The notes under the pieces: generated by a model | The model's input: the letters and a program-made list of their open reading frames with translations, nothing else | Told to the model about the DNA's origin: nothing | Database searches by the model: none | In this document: positions 21,784 through 32,178 of the stretch, one piece after another | How positions within the stretch are numbered: the stretch's first letter is position 1 | Layout of the letters: each line of letters opens with the position of its first letter | Translations under genes and position numbers: made by a program | Assembly (NCBI GenBank): GCA_039583875.1 | Contig: CM077161.1 | Coordinates: 64,237,885-64,301,884, forward strand | Length of the DNA: 64,000 nt | Reading direction: 5' to 3' | Source: Platanthera guangdongensis | Lineage: Eukaryota > Streptophyta > Magnoliopsida > Asparagales > Orchidaceae

Positions 21784-24013
21784 AATCCCAATATATAAAC
21801 AAAAATATTTTGTCCTCGAAATTCTAGTTAGGCCTACGGGGTTTCAAATATGAAATGTAAATTGTAACAACCCGAGAGGTTGTGAGTAGTACCTGACTGA
21901 AAAGCTCCGGGTACTTCCATCGCATCAGGCCTGAGGCTCCCATGTGTGCTCCTCTCACCCGTGATTCCTCCACAGAACCTTGACCAATGGTACCTTCTTA
22001 CAGCGCAAGACTTGTATCCCCTTGTTGTCAATCCGGACCGGTTCCAGGTGAACTGACCGATCAGATGCTACCTACAAATCCATGGCCGTAATTTGCTACT
22101 CTGGGCATATTAGAGCCCTCATAGGATAGGATACATGGAACACATCGTACAGACTCTCCAGCTCCGATGGCAGCTAAAGCCTGTATGCCAAGGGACCGAT
22201 CCGCTCCCGGATCCTATAAGGCCCCATATATCATGGGCTGAGCTTCTTCTTCCGACCGCGTACCCGTGAAACCCCATGCATTGGTCGGATCTTCAAGAAC
22301 ACCTGGTCCCCTACCTGGAACTCCACCTGACGATGCCTAGCGTCGTAATACTTAGCATGTCAGCTCTGTGCCTCTAGAATCCTGTCCCGTATCAATCTCA
22401 CCTGAGCCTTGTTGTCCTCGATAAACTCCCAACCCAAGGCCTTCAGATCCTCATCTTGTACACATGATAGCAGAGTCCTACACCTTCGTCCGTACAGGGC
22501 CTCATAAGGAGCCATCCTTATGCTGGATTGGTAACTGTTATTATATGAGAACTCGATCAGTGACAATAGCTACTCCCAGGGCTCACCGCGATCCAATATG
22601 CAAAGTCGCAGCAGATCTTCCAAGGTCCGATTTGTGTGTTCCGTCTGCCCATCAGTCTGGGGATGAAAGGCTATACTGAATGTCAGCAGAGTGCCCATGT
22701 ATGCCTACACTGATCTCCACTCCGTGGACGAAAACCGTCCATCTCGATCCGATTCAATTGACCGGGGTATGCCATGATAACGGACGAACTATTCCACGAA
22801 CATCCGAACCAACACACTAACCGAGTCATCCATCCTGATCGGAATAAATCTGGCTACCTTTGTTAGCCGGTCGAAGATCACCCAGATCGAACTGTTTCCC
22901 GTCCGCGATCGGGGAAGCCCATGTATGAAGTCCATCACGATATCATTAAACTTACACTCTGACACTAGGAGTGGCTACAATAATCCTGCGGGGTTTCTGC
23001 ACTCTGCCTTCACCAACTGGCATGCCTCTTAATGGGTCACGAAGTAGGTGATATCCTTCTTCATGCTCGGACGGTACATGGTCTTCTTCAGGTCCGCAGT
23101 CATGTTCGTAACTCCAGGGTGTACTGAATACCGACTGCAATGAGCCTCCGTCATGATATCTTCCTGGACCTGGCCTCCCTCTGGTATGTAAATCTGTCAT
23201 CTAAAACACACTAGACCATCCCTTAGTGAGTAATCTCCAGCAGTTCCTGCTTCAAAGGCCCGGAATATCAGCTCTAGATGGGCATCCTGCCTCTGCCCAT
23301 CTCTGACTCGATCTCGAATGTCATCTGGGGCGATCAACGATTCTAGGTACTCCCTGTATAGCTCAGGGTGATCCTCGGACAACAGGGATATCTGCATCTT
23401 TTCCAACATCTGGACCAACTCCAAGGCCATCAACTTCATTCCTGCTCAAGGGTTTGTGGCCTTCCGGCTCAGCCATCTTCCACAACCTTCGCCTTCCCTG
23501 GGTGGTAGTGCATCTTGTACTGGTAATCTGCTAAGAACTCTACCCATCGTCTCTGCCTGATGTTCAGCTCTTTCTGCGTGTCCACATACCTCTAGTTCTT
23601 GTGATCAGAGTAAATATCTCAGTGGATGCCGTACAGATAGTGTAACCAGACTTTCAGAGAAAATATGACCGCTCCCATCTCTAAGTCATGAACTGGGTAG
23701 TTCTGCTCATGCTTATTCAGCTGACGAGAAGCGTATGCTATCACATGAACATTCTGCATCAGCACCGCACCCATTCCCTGGTAGGAAGCGTCGGTGTAGA
23801 CCTGGAATCCTTCTTTCCCCGAAGGGAGGGCAAGTATAGGAGCCGAGGTGAGTCTATCTTTCAGCTCCTGAAAAGCCACCTCACAATGCATGGTCCAGAC
23901 AAAGGGCATAACCTTCCTATCAGGGATGTGAGTGGAAAGGCAATACGAGAAAATCCCTCCACAAACTTTCGGTAGTAACCAGCAAGTCCTACAAAACTCC
24001 GCACATTTATAGG
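21784..24013 (-). pseudogene. TEK pol, RNase H and integrase (3' half)
   Basis: On the minus strand it continues the RT-RNase H interrupted by CHR-1: [52 protein letters not shown] and [20 protein letters not shown] for RNase H. Many frame breaks follow, then the integrase end with FSYNNSYQSSIRMAPYEALYGRRC and a C-terminal YPELF near 21900. RNase H removes the RNA template and integrase inserts the cDNA. It is heavily degraded and is joined to 44939 when CHR-1 is removed. Confidence 0.82.
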
Positions 24014-24018
24014 CGACT

Positions 24019-25212
24019 TGATGGCGACGGCCACCACGACGGCCAACTTGGTGACGAAGATGACGTCCATGGCGCCTTTTGTGACCATGGGGTAGTGGCG
24101 GAAGATGATGATGATCCACCGGTCAAAGACTTGCGGCGCCGTAGCGGACACGGCTACAAACTTCGCCCATGCAACAATAATTCAATTTAAGTTATCTTGC
24201 TAGTTTTTGGTCTGCACTTATCTAGTTATGTGGTTTGTAATAAACTAATTTACTCCTGTCATGTTGAACTTATGGTGTGCGTTTAGCCGCTAATTTTGGG
24301 CTGCTAATAGCCCCTTGGATGTAAGCCTTATATATAAGGCCAAAGACTCTTTTGTCATGAAGACTAATATTGAAATCAAATTAAGAATTCCTCCAACCCT
24401 AATTTTCTATCTCCCCTCCCTCTCTCCTAGCCACCGCCCAAGGGTGTTCCCCTCCTTCTTCTTGGCCGCCCCCCTTCTCTCTCTCTTCTTCTTCTCATTT
24501 CCTCCCTCATCCCTCTTCTTACTACATCCTCTCATCTACGTGTCCATCCCATTCTCTCAAAGGTGGTCGGCCAAATTTGGAGGAGGAGAAGCAAGTGCAA
24601 GGAAGAACGGCTTGGGTTAACTTCTACGGTGTGAAGCGGGGAAGAAGGACGTGGTCTTCATCCGTGGTGCGTTTCCCGTGGATTTCGATGGAAGTGCGAT
24701 CATTTTTTGTGCATCCAAGATCTCGGATCTACTATTCCGAGAGGGGTAACGAAATTCCTACTCAAGAGATTTTTCCCTCTTAGATTGTTCTTGTGGTGGA
24801 CGATTTTTGCGTAATTTTTCAAAGCCTTAATTTTCGCGGTATTACTCTTAATAGATTTGTGATTTTTCGTTTGGTTTTCCGATACTCCCGAGAGGATTGG
24901 CGATCCTCGTTGTTTTCTTTAGTTGGGATAGATCCTACCACCTTAGAAATCATGATTTTTCTTGGTGGATCTATTTTGGTACAACTCCAAGCTCGTCGGA
25001 ACTAATATTGTTCCTTTTAGCCGGAGATGATTTTGGCCTATAGCCAATCTCCGATCAACTTGAGGTTCGGCTACCCGTACGATAGCGCGAGAGATAAATA
25101 ACAAAAATTGTAGTTGCTGTGTTTCGTTAGTGTGAGGACAAGAGGGCGTTGAATGTAGCGAGAGTCGTCGATACTCCGTCCGTTTAGGGTCGTTTAGGAC
25201 GGGCCTACATCA
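24019..25212 (+). repeat. CHR-1 5' LTR, full copy
   Basis: Starts TGATGGCGAC and ends CTACATCA, matching the 3' LTR at 43731-44933. TATATATAAGG at 24329-24339 is a TATA box. Its first 170 bp could encode the end of the pol protein (to a TAA near 24188), including GYKLRPC. Confidence 0.9.
24329..24339 (+). promoter_or_regulatory. CHR-1 TATA box
   Basis: TATATATAAGG lies about 310 bp into the LTR. The same box is present in the 3' LTR at 44041-44051. Confidence 0.65.
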
Positions 25213-25216
25213 ATTT

Positions 25217-25232
25217 TGGTATCAAAGCGAGG
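25217..25232 (+). promoter_or_regulatory. CHR-1 first primer binding site copy
   Basis: TGGTATCAAAGCGAGG follows the full 5' LTR after four bases. It is fused at its last eight bases (AAGCGAGG) to LTR-internal sequence instead of leading into gag. The identical site before gag is at 38687-38702. Confidence 0.8.
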
Positions 25233-25619
25233 AAGAAGGATGAGGTCTTCATCCGTGGTGCGTTTCCTGTGGATTTCGAGGGAAGGGCGATCATTTTTTG
25301 TGGATCCAAAATCTCGGATCTACTATTCCGAGAGGGGTAACGAAATAACTACTCAAGAGATTTTTCCCTCTTAGATTGTTCTTGTGGTGGACGATTTTTG
25401 CGTAATTTTTCGAAGCCTTAATTTTCGCAGTGTTACTCTTAATAGATTTGTGATTTTCCATTTGGTTTTCCGATACTCCCAAGAGGATTGGCGAACCTCG
25501 TTGTTTTCTTTAGTTGGGATAGATCCTACCACCTTCGAAATCGTGATTTTTCTTGGTGGATCTATTTTGGTACAACTCCAAGCTCGTCAGAACCAATACT
25601 GTTCCTTTTAGCCGGAGAG
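25233..25619 (+). repeat. CHR-1 second, partial LTR (left piece)
   Basis: Starts at AAGAAGGATGAGG, which corresponds to 24642 of the full LTR, and runs to the SIRE-C insertion. It continues at 38494-38682. It is closer to the 3' LTR than to the neighbouring full LTR in the 120 bp I compared by eye. Confidence 0.85.
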
Positions 25620-27217
25620 TGTTGGAACACCATATTACTAATTTGGGTCAGGATCACTATGTCTTTAGGAAACCTGTTTTTGACCTCATTGTATAGATCT
25701 AAAGGTCAATTAGAATTGAGTTTAAGGGTTAGTAGTTAGGTTTGGAAGATGCCCTCAAGACCAAGCTTTTTCTGTTTGGAGACTAAGTAATTTCGTCGAG
25801 CTCAGTATGAAGAATCGTCGAACTCCAATCGACGATCGTTGAGCTCACTTCGACGGATCGTCGAACTCCATTCGACGATCGCTGAGCTCAACTTCTACAA
25901 ATCATCGAACTCCATTCGATGATCTTCGAGCTCAGTTCGACGATCTTGACTCCAGTATTGATTCTCTATCTCTGAGCTCAGTTCGACGATAGTTGAACTC
26001 AGATCGACGATCTCTGTTGCTGTCTAAGTCCAAATCACTGAGCTCAGTTCGACGATAGTGGAGCTCAGTTCGACGTTTTTTTAAAGAGTTAAATGACTTT
26101 CAAGATTCAAATTCAGAACAGTTAAGGAGTTATTGTCAGCAATTAATTCAGAAGATCTTGTAGCCGTTTTCATTTATTCTGGACCAAGTTTCAAGGAATT
26201 ATCAAGGAATGTTTCTTTGGACTTTCCCCCATAAGGCAATTGCAATTAAGGAAGTCATTTAATGACAGGCTAATGACTATTCTTGACAGAGGATCATTTT
26301 CTATTCAAAAAAAAGGGAATAAAAGACAAGATTTTTGAATCTCTCACGACAAGAAAAACAAGAAGAGAGTGCACAACAAGAAGAAGAAAAAAAAAGATTC
26401 TCTGCTACAACTCTTCTCTGGAACAACATCATTCTCAACAACAATCACTCAAGAGAAAAAGGAAAAGTGCTGTAGACATTCTCTGTCTCAAAGAATTCGC
26501 AAGAACACCATCACCAAAAGGAGATCAACAAATCTGAAATCTTCAGATCTCTTTTGATTCAAGTGTTCAAGACCATCATCATTTAAGACTCCAAACACCT
26601 CACATTTCAGCTGTTGCTGAAATAATCATTTGCTGGAGATCAACTTTCTCAAGGCCTATCACCCTACTGCAAAGCTTCATTTCCTGAACAACTACAGATC
26701 TCAGGGGGAGCTTTGACAACATCAATATCCACATAGTCTTCTCAGCTGCTTTGAGAAAGAGAAGACTTCCATCACTCTCTCATCCCCATCTCTGTAAAGG
26801 GTTTTTCAAACTCCCTTCAAAAGTTTATGCTTGGTTTTTGAGCACCTTATCAAAAGCTCATTGATGGCAAGACACCTGATCAAAAAATCTGGTTTGGTTT
26901 TTGAGCACCTTATCAAAACCTCATTGGTGCCCAGGACACCTGATCAACTCATCCTGCAGTGGATTCATACTTAGGGTGGTAGAAGAGTGAATGTACCCAA
27001 GTTTAGGCGAACCACTATAGCTCTTTATGTCTTCTGGTTGCTTGTCTTTATTTTTATTTCTGGCTGTGATTATTTTGTGATTAGATAGCTGCTGTGCTTA
27101 GATTCACTAATTACTTCCCTGTTCACTCAGATTACAACAACTGTTGTAAAAAGTTTTTAAGCACCATACTCTATTCACCCCCCCTCTAGAGTATATCGGA
27201 TCTAGCTTGCACTTTCA
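25620..27217 (+). repeat. SIRE-C 5' LTR
   Basis: The TG start and CA end match the 3' copy. It contains an array of GTCGA-GAGCTC palindromes at 25793-26074. A hairpin TTACAACA-AC-TGTTGTAA lies at 27132-27149, about 70 bp before the end. I could not fix the TATA box or the transcription start. Confidence 0.93.
25793..26074. repeat. GTCGA/GAGCTC palindrome array in SIRE-C LTR
   Basis: About ten imperfect inverted repeats of roughly 20 bp, of the form CGTCGAA-N5-TTCGACG or GAGCTCAGTTCGACGAT, are spaced 10-30 bp apart. The same array is in the 3' LTR (about 37068-37350). Related motifs recur inside gag (28976-29150) and before the third ORF (33284-33560). Confidence 0.8.
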
Positions 27218-27219
27218 AT

Positions 27220-27233
27220 TGGTATCAGAGGGA
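27220..27233 (+). promoter_or_regulatory. SIRE-C primer binding site
   Basis: TGGTATCAGAGGGA lies two bases after the 5' LTR end. It matches the initiator methionine tRNA complement over its first eleven bases. Confidence 0.85.
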
Positions 27234-27340
27234 GGTTGGTTAAACATACCACACCTTGGTGGTTGCACAGGCTAACACCTGAACCCAAAGATTCCTAGTT
27301 AGATCTATTTTTTTGTTATTAGATTATTTCTTCACAAATC

Positions 27341-29356
27341 ATGGCCCAAAACAAAGATTATGCTAGCACCAGACCTCCAGTGTGCAATCTATCTAAGTTT
27401 GCACTTTGGAAAGCAAGGATTAGACTCTACATGAATTCTATTGACGAGGACATTTTTAATTCTGTTTTGACAGTTTGTCCAAGACCTCCAGAGAACACAA
27501 GTACAAATGTTGTTCCACCTCCATCAGGAACAGATGCTGATATCAAGAAGTGGAAGGCAGTAGATGCAAAGGCTATGAATATCTTAGCCCAGACTATGTC
27601 TGATGACATTTTCCAAAAAGTGGCTGAATGTAATTCAGCAAAGGAAATCTGGGATAAGCTCACTGAAATAGTCTCAGGATCAGCTGATGAAAGAAAGGAT
27701 AGGAGATCCCACCTCATATCCCAATATGAGAACTTCAAGAAGGGAGAAGCTGAGTCAGTTGGATATATGTATAATAGACTCAGTCTGATAGTCAATGAAC
27801 TCAAGACTTTGGATAAAGAGATCTCACTGACTGAACTAAATGATAAAATCCTAATGTACTTCCCAAGCACTTGGGACTCAAGGATCTGGCCAATCAAGGA
27901 TGCCAGAAGTCTGAATGAGATTACAACAGAAGCTCTCTTGGGCAAGCTCAAATCTTATGAGCTGCTCATTAATAACAGAGAAGAAGTGCAGAAGGCTGCC
28001 TCACCAGCCACAAGAATGGAAAAGACAATAACTTTCAAAGCAACTGAAGATCATCTTGAAGACAAAGTCACAGGCAATGATGAGTTGCTTAGTCTATTGG
28101 CCAAAAGATTTTACAAGATGGCCAGGAAGGACTTCAGGAAGAGATCATACAAGGAGCATGATAAGCCAAGGTATGATAAGTCAAATAATAAAGAAATTGT
28201 TTGCTTTGGTTGCAGGAAACCAGGGCACATTGTGCCTGACTGTCCAAAAAACAAAAACAAGGACAGAAAGGACAGGAGAGAAAGGAGATAAGACAAAGAC
28301 TTCAAGAAGAATGGCAATGGCAAACCCTTCTCAAGCAAGAACAAACACACAAGGAAGGGATTTGTTGCTGAATCCTGGAGTGAAACTGAAGAAGAATCAG
28401 AAGCTTGATACAAATCCAGTGATGATGAAGATGATGCTGAAGAGAAGGAGTTCTGCATGATGACAATCAATGTCTCTCAGCACAACTCAGATGCAGAAGA
28501 GTCAGAGTCAGACTCAGAGACTCAACTTGAAGAGGACCAGGTAATTAGTTCTTTTGATTTCAATTCTGAGGACTTTAAGTCTGAGTTTAAAGCATTATGT
28601 TTAGACTTACTAAAATCTGAGAAGGAAATTATTTCTCTCAGAAATCAATTATCTGAACATAGTATCTTAAAGTCAGAAAACCTCAAACTCTCTGAGAAGT
28701 TGGAGTGCTGTAGGGAGAAGATAGCTTCACTGAAAGGTGAGCTATCAGAGGCCAAGAAGCTTGAAGAGCCCCTTAATGGGAGAAGTATCAAGCTGATGGA
28801 CATCACAAGCACAGTGAACTCCAGATTCAATAGTACACTCGGCTTGGGTGCTTCATCCAGCCAACCTATAGTTCTAACAACACCAATTAAGTTTATTTCT
28901 GATAAAGGGAAGGGAGTTGTAGAGGTAGCTAGGAAAAATTGTGATCTGCCTAAGAAAACCAAGTTCCAGGAGAAATCGTCGAACGGAGCTCGACGATCGC
29001 CGAACGCAGATCGACGATCTCAGGCAAAATCGTCGAACTCTGGTCGACGATCTCTAATTCTTGAACTCTGCCACAGTCGACCGTCGAACGGAGCTCGATG
29101 ATCTGACCCAAGATCGTCGAACGCAGCTCCACGATCGTCGAACAGAGATCAGAGCTCTGGAAATTCCTTCAAGGGCAAATCAAAATCCAATCCTAGGGGT
29201 CCTTCATCCCAAAGCTTTAACCCTTATACTGAATGGATAATGCCTCCAATGAGATATCATCCTGAAGGTTATAAGAGTCAACCTGGGATGTCTTTTATTT
29301 CTGAGTTTAAAGATTATCAACGTAGGCGCAAGGTAAATTGGGTCAAAAACAAGTGA
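27341..29356 (+). pseudogene. SIRE-C gag with C-terminal extension
   Basis: One frame of 671 codons with three stops inside (28289-28291, near 28408, and 29099-29101). The N-terminal part (to about residue 230) is Copia gag. A zinc knuckle CFGCRKPGHIVPDC lies near residue 290, then basic and acidic Ser-rich segments, then a coiled-coil-like region (about residues 385-500). An Arg/Ser region (NGARRSPNADRRSQ) encoded by the same palindromes as in the LTR follows. It ends at TGA 29354-29356, conserved in SIRE-B. Gag forms the particle; the role of the extension is unknown. Confidence 0.88.
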
Positions 29357-29372
29357 ATTATTTTATGTGTAG

Positions 29373-30689
29373 GTGAAGACCTATCCAACATCAAACCAAC
29401 AATGGTATTTGGATAGTGGGTGCTCAAAGCACATGACAGGAAATACGGACAACCTCACATCCTTTAAAGCCAAGCTTGGACCCAAAGTCAAATTTGGTGA
29501 TTCATACTTTGGACAAACTAAAGGATATGGTGCAGTCCAAATTGGCACAGTGACATTCAAGAAGGTAGCCTATGTGGAAGGACTGAAGCACAACTTGATC
29601 AGCATCAGTCAGTTATGTGATGAAGGCTAGCAGGTGACTTTCAGCAAAGCCTTATGCAAGATCAAGTCAGAGGACAACACAACTGTGTTGACAGGTAAAA
29701 GGAAAGGTAACATCTACTTAGTAGATTTTCTTTCAACAGATGTAGACATTTGCCTGTTTAATTCTATTTGTAGACCTAATGTATTATGGCATAAGAGGCT
29801 AGGACATTTAAACCTTAGAACCATTGTTAGGCTATCCAAGGATAACCTTGTTAGAGGACTACCTTCTGGCCCCTACAAGAAGGAAGGACTCTGCAGGGCT
29901 TGTCAATTAGGCAAGCAAACTAAAAATAGTTTCAAGTCACTTAATAAGAGTGATTCACCTAGGATTTTGTATCTGTTACACATGGATCTTTTTGGACCCA
30001 TTACAGTATAAAGCTTAGGAGGGAAATCTTACACTTTAGTAGTTGTAGATGACTTCTCTAGATTCACATGAGTGTTCTTTCTGATGAAGAAGTCTGATAA
30101 CTTTAAGTGTTTGACAGAGTTTCTCAAATGCATACAGATTGAGTTCAATACTCACATTGCCCTGATCAGAAGTGATCATGTGACAGAGTTTGATTCTCTT
30201 CTTATGCAAGAGTTCTGTCAGAGTGAAGGGATCAGGCACACCTTCTCAGCTCCTAGAACTCCTCAACAAAATGGGGTAGCTAAAAGGAAAAATAGAACCC
30301 TTATTGAAACTGCCACTACATTGTTGTCAGATGCTCACCTTCCTCTATCTTTTTGGGCAGAGGCAGTCAACACCTCCAACTATGTGCTGAACAGAAGTTT
30401 AATACATAAACTAAAGGGCAAGACTCCCTATGAATTACTCAAAGGGAAGAAACCTAAAATTGATTATTTTAGAATTTTTGGTTGTATTTGTTATATACAT
30501 AATAATGACAAGAGATATTTAGCAAAATTTCAAGCTAAAGCTGATGAAGGAGTGTTTCTGGGATACTCCATGATCAGTAAGGCTTATAAGGTTTATAATA
30601 AATCATCTCTTAAAATTGAAGAATCTGTTCACATATCATTTGATGAATCTAACATGTCTTTCAAGGAGAAAAATACTTCTACCATAAAC
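29373..30689 (+). pseudogene. SIRE-C protease and integrase
   Basis: The frame opens right after TAG (29370-29372), +1 to gag, 19 bases after the gag stop begins. The protease motif is LDSGCSKHMTG. The integrase zinc finger is HKRLGHLNLR ... CRACQLGKQ. Catalytic Asp residues lie in HMDLFGP and RSDHVTEF. In the third site, QQNGVAKRKNRTL, the usual catalytic Glu (VAERKN) is Lys, so the integrase would be dead even without its stops (29628, 30009, 30069). A frameshift near 30690 ends this frame. Confidence 0.88.
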
Positions 30690-30691
30690 CT

Positions 30692-31508
30692 TTGCAGGTA
30701 CATTCTCTTGCTGAAGATTTGAACAGGTTACAGATTAGTCAAAAAGAGGAAAGTAGTGAAGATGAAGAAGACACTCCACATATTGAAGAGAAACAACTTG
30801 AAGAGCTAGTTGTTGTACCACAAGAGGAAACAACAACACAAGTTGGTGAACAATCAACACCCCCCGTTGATTTAGTAACATCAAGAGACCATCCAATTTC
30901 CCAAGTAATTGGAGATATCTCAACAGGTGTGCAAACCAGAAATCAGGTCAACCAAAACCTATTGCACACTTGCTTCCTATCTCAAATTGAACCTCAATCC
31001 ATTCAAGATGCAGAGCAAGATCCACACTGGATCATTGCAATGTAAGAAGAGTTGCATCAATTTGAAAGAAACAAAGTTTGGGAACTAGTGCCAAGGCCTA
31101 AGGATCACTCCATTGTTGGAACAAAGTGGGTGTTCAGAAACAAATTGGATGATCAAGGAGTAATTGTAAGGAACAAGGCAAGGCTAGTTGCTCAAGGATA
31201 CTCTCAAGAAGAAGGAATAGACTATGACCAGACTTTTGCACCAGTTGCAAGATTGGAAGCCATCAGAATCTTTTTAGCTTATGCAGCACACAAAGGCTTC
31301 AAGGTATATCAAATGGATGTAAAGAGTGCCTTTCTAAATGGAGACATCAAAGAAGAAGTTTATGTCAGACAACCTCCAGGTTTTATCTCTCCAACCCATC
31401 CTGATTATGTTTTTAAGCTGAACAAAGCATTATATGGTCTCAAGCAAGCTCCTAGAGCATGGTATGAGACCCTAGCATGCTTCCTTCTGGAAAATGAATT
31501 TTTAAGGG
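30692..31508 (+). pseudogene. SIRE-C reverse transcriptase, N-terminal part
   Basis: An acidic linker is followed by [28 protein letters not shown] and [20 protein letters not shown], the classic Copia RT fingers and palm with the first catalytic Asp, then [17 protein letters not shown] at 31043-31045 fits CAA to TAA. The solo LTR interrupts the domain at 31514. Removing 665 bp (the solo LTR plus one TSD) puts the two RT halves back in one frame. Confidence 0.9.
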
Positions 31509-31513
31509 GTAGA

Positions 31514-32173
31514 TGTTGAAACCGGAACCCGGATTCCTGTGGAGCTCGCCCTTGGGGAAAGGGGTGGTCTCGCGCCTACTTTGCTCCTGCAAGAAAAACA
31601 ACAAAGCAAGGAGAAACAGACCCAAGGGCTCGGCAGGGAGGTCCCACCACAAACCCGGAAGATCTCAGAGCGCTTCCCCTCCTTAGCCTGAAGCCGAGCT
31701 AAGGTACCCTCAGAAAGCACTTGAAGATTTTGGGGAGACGAGCACCGGGAAGAATCTGCTTTCTGGGGTACCCCTTGGGTCCTATTTATAGCTTTTGAAA
31801 TCCGGACTGCCAATAACCAAAAGAACTGACCTGAAATTACCAGAAGACCCTTGGTTGGGTCTGCCAACAGCCAAACTCCGCTGTTTTGAAGGGATATGGG
31901 CAGACCAGCAGGGGCAAAACAGTAAAAAGCACCTCACACATCCGGGCGAGCTGGGGAGTTCGGGCCACCTCGGCATGCACTGCTCGCCTATCACTGCCGA
32001 GCTCCACTGTGGGGACGCGAGCTGTTGCTCGCCTGGCGAATGCCGAGCTCTGGGTCGCCGATCGTCGATCTCTAGTCGACGGATGCCGAGGGCGAGCTCG
32101 CTCCCTTTACTGCCGAGCTCGCCTAGCTCCTTGCCTGATCTGCTCGCCTCCTGGTGATCTTGCTCGTCGGACA
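31514..32173 (-). mobile_element. 660-bp solo LTR inserted in SIRE-C RT
   Basis: It is bounded by TG...CA (TGTTGAAACC ... CGGACA) with TSD GTAGA at 31509-31513 and 32174-32178. No primer binding site, polypurine tract or coding region is inside. A strong TATA box on the minus strand (CTATAAATAGG, 31781-31791) suggests minus orientation, so the LTR would start at 32173. The half at 31960-32170 repeats GCCGAGCTC and GTCGA motifs. Its full-length parent family is not in the window. Confidence 0.88.
31781..31791 (-). promoter_or_regulatory. TATA box of solo LTR
   Basis: CTATAAATAGG on the minus strand, about 380 bp from the proposed LTR start, is a close match to the plant TATA consensus. Confidence 0.6.
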
Positions 32174-32178
32174 GTAGA

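Noticed and set aside
23619..24119. A 166-codon frame starting with a His-rich segment ([18 protein letters not shown]) fused to RNase H.
   Set aside because: The His-rich part is CHR-1 LTR read on the minus strand; only the part below 24014 is TEK RNase H.
25793..26074. Regularly spaced palindromic repeats resembling a CRISPR array.
   Set aside because: The spacers are short and irregular, the repeats vary, and the block lies in both LTRs of a plant Copia element with clear TSDs.
29341..29373. A -1 frameshift heptamer (CAAAAAC) or a 20-base GT-AG intron between gag and pol of SIRE-C.
   Set aside because: The heptamer does not fit X XXY YYZ in the gag frame and pol is in the +1 frame; 20 bases is too short for a plant intron.
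31795..32157. Open frames of more than 110 codons on both strands in the middle of SIRE-C pol.
   Set aside because: They fall inside the GC-rich solo LTR, overlap each other and show no domain; they are chance frames.
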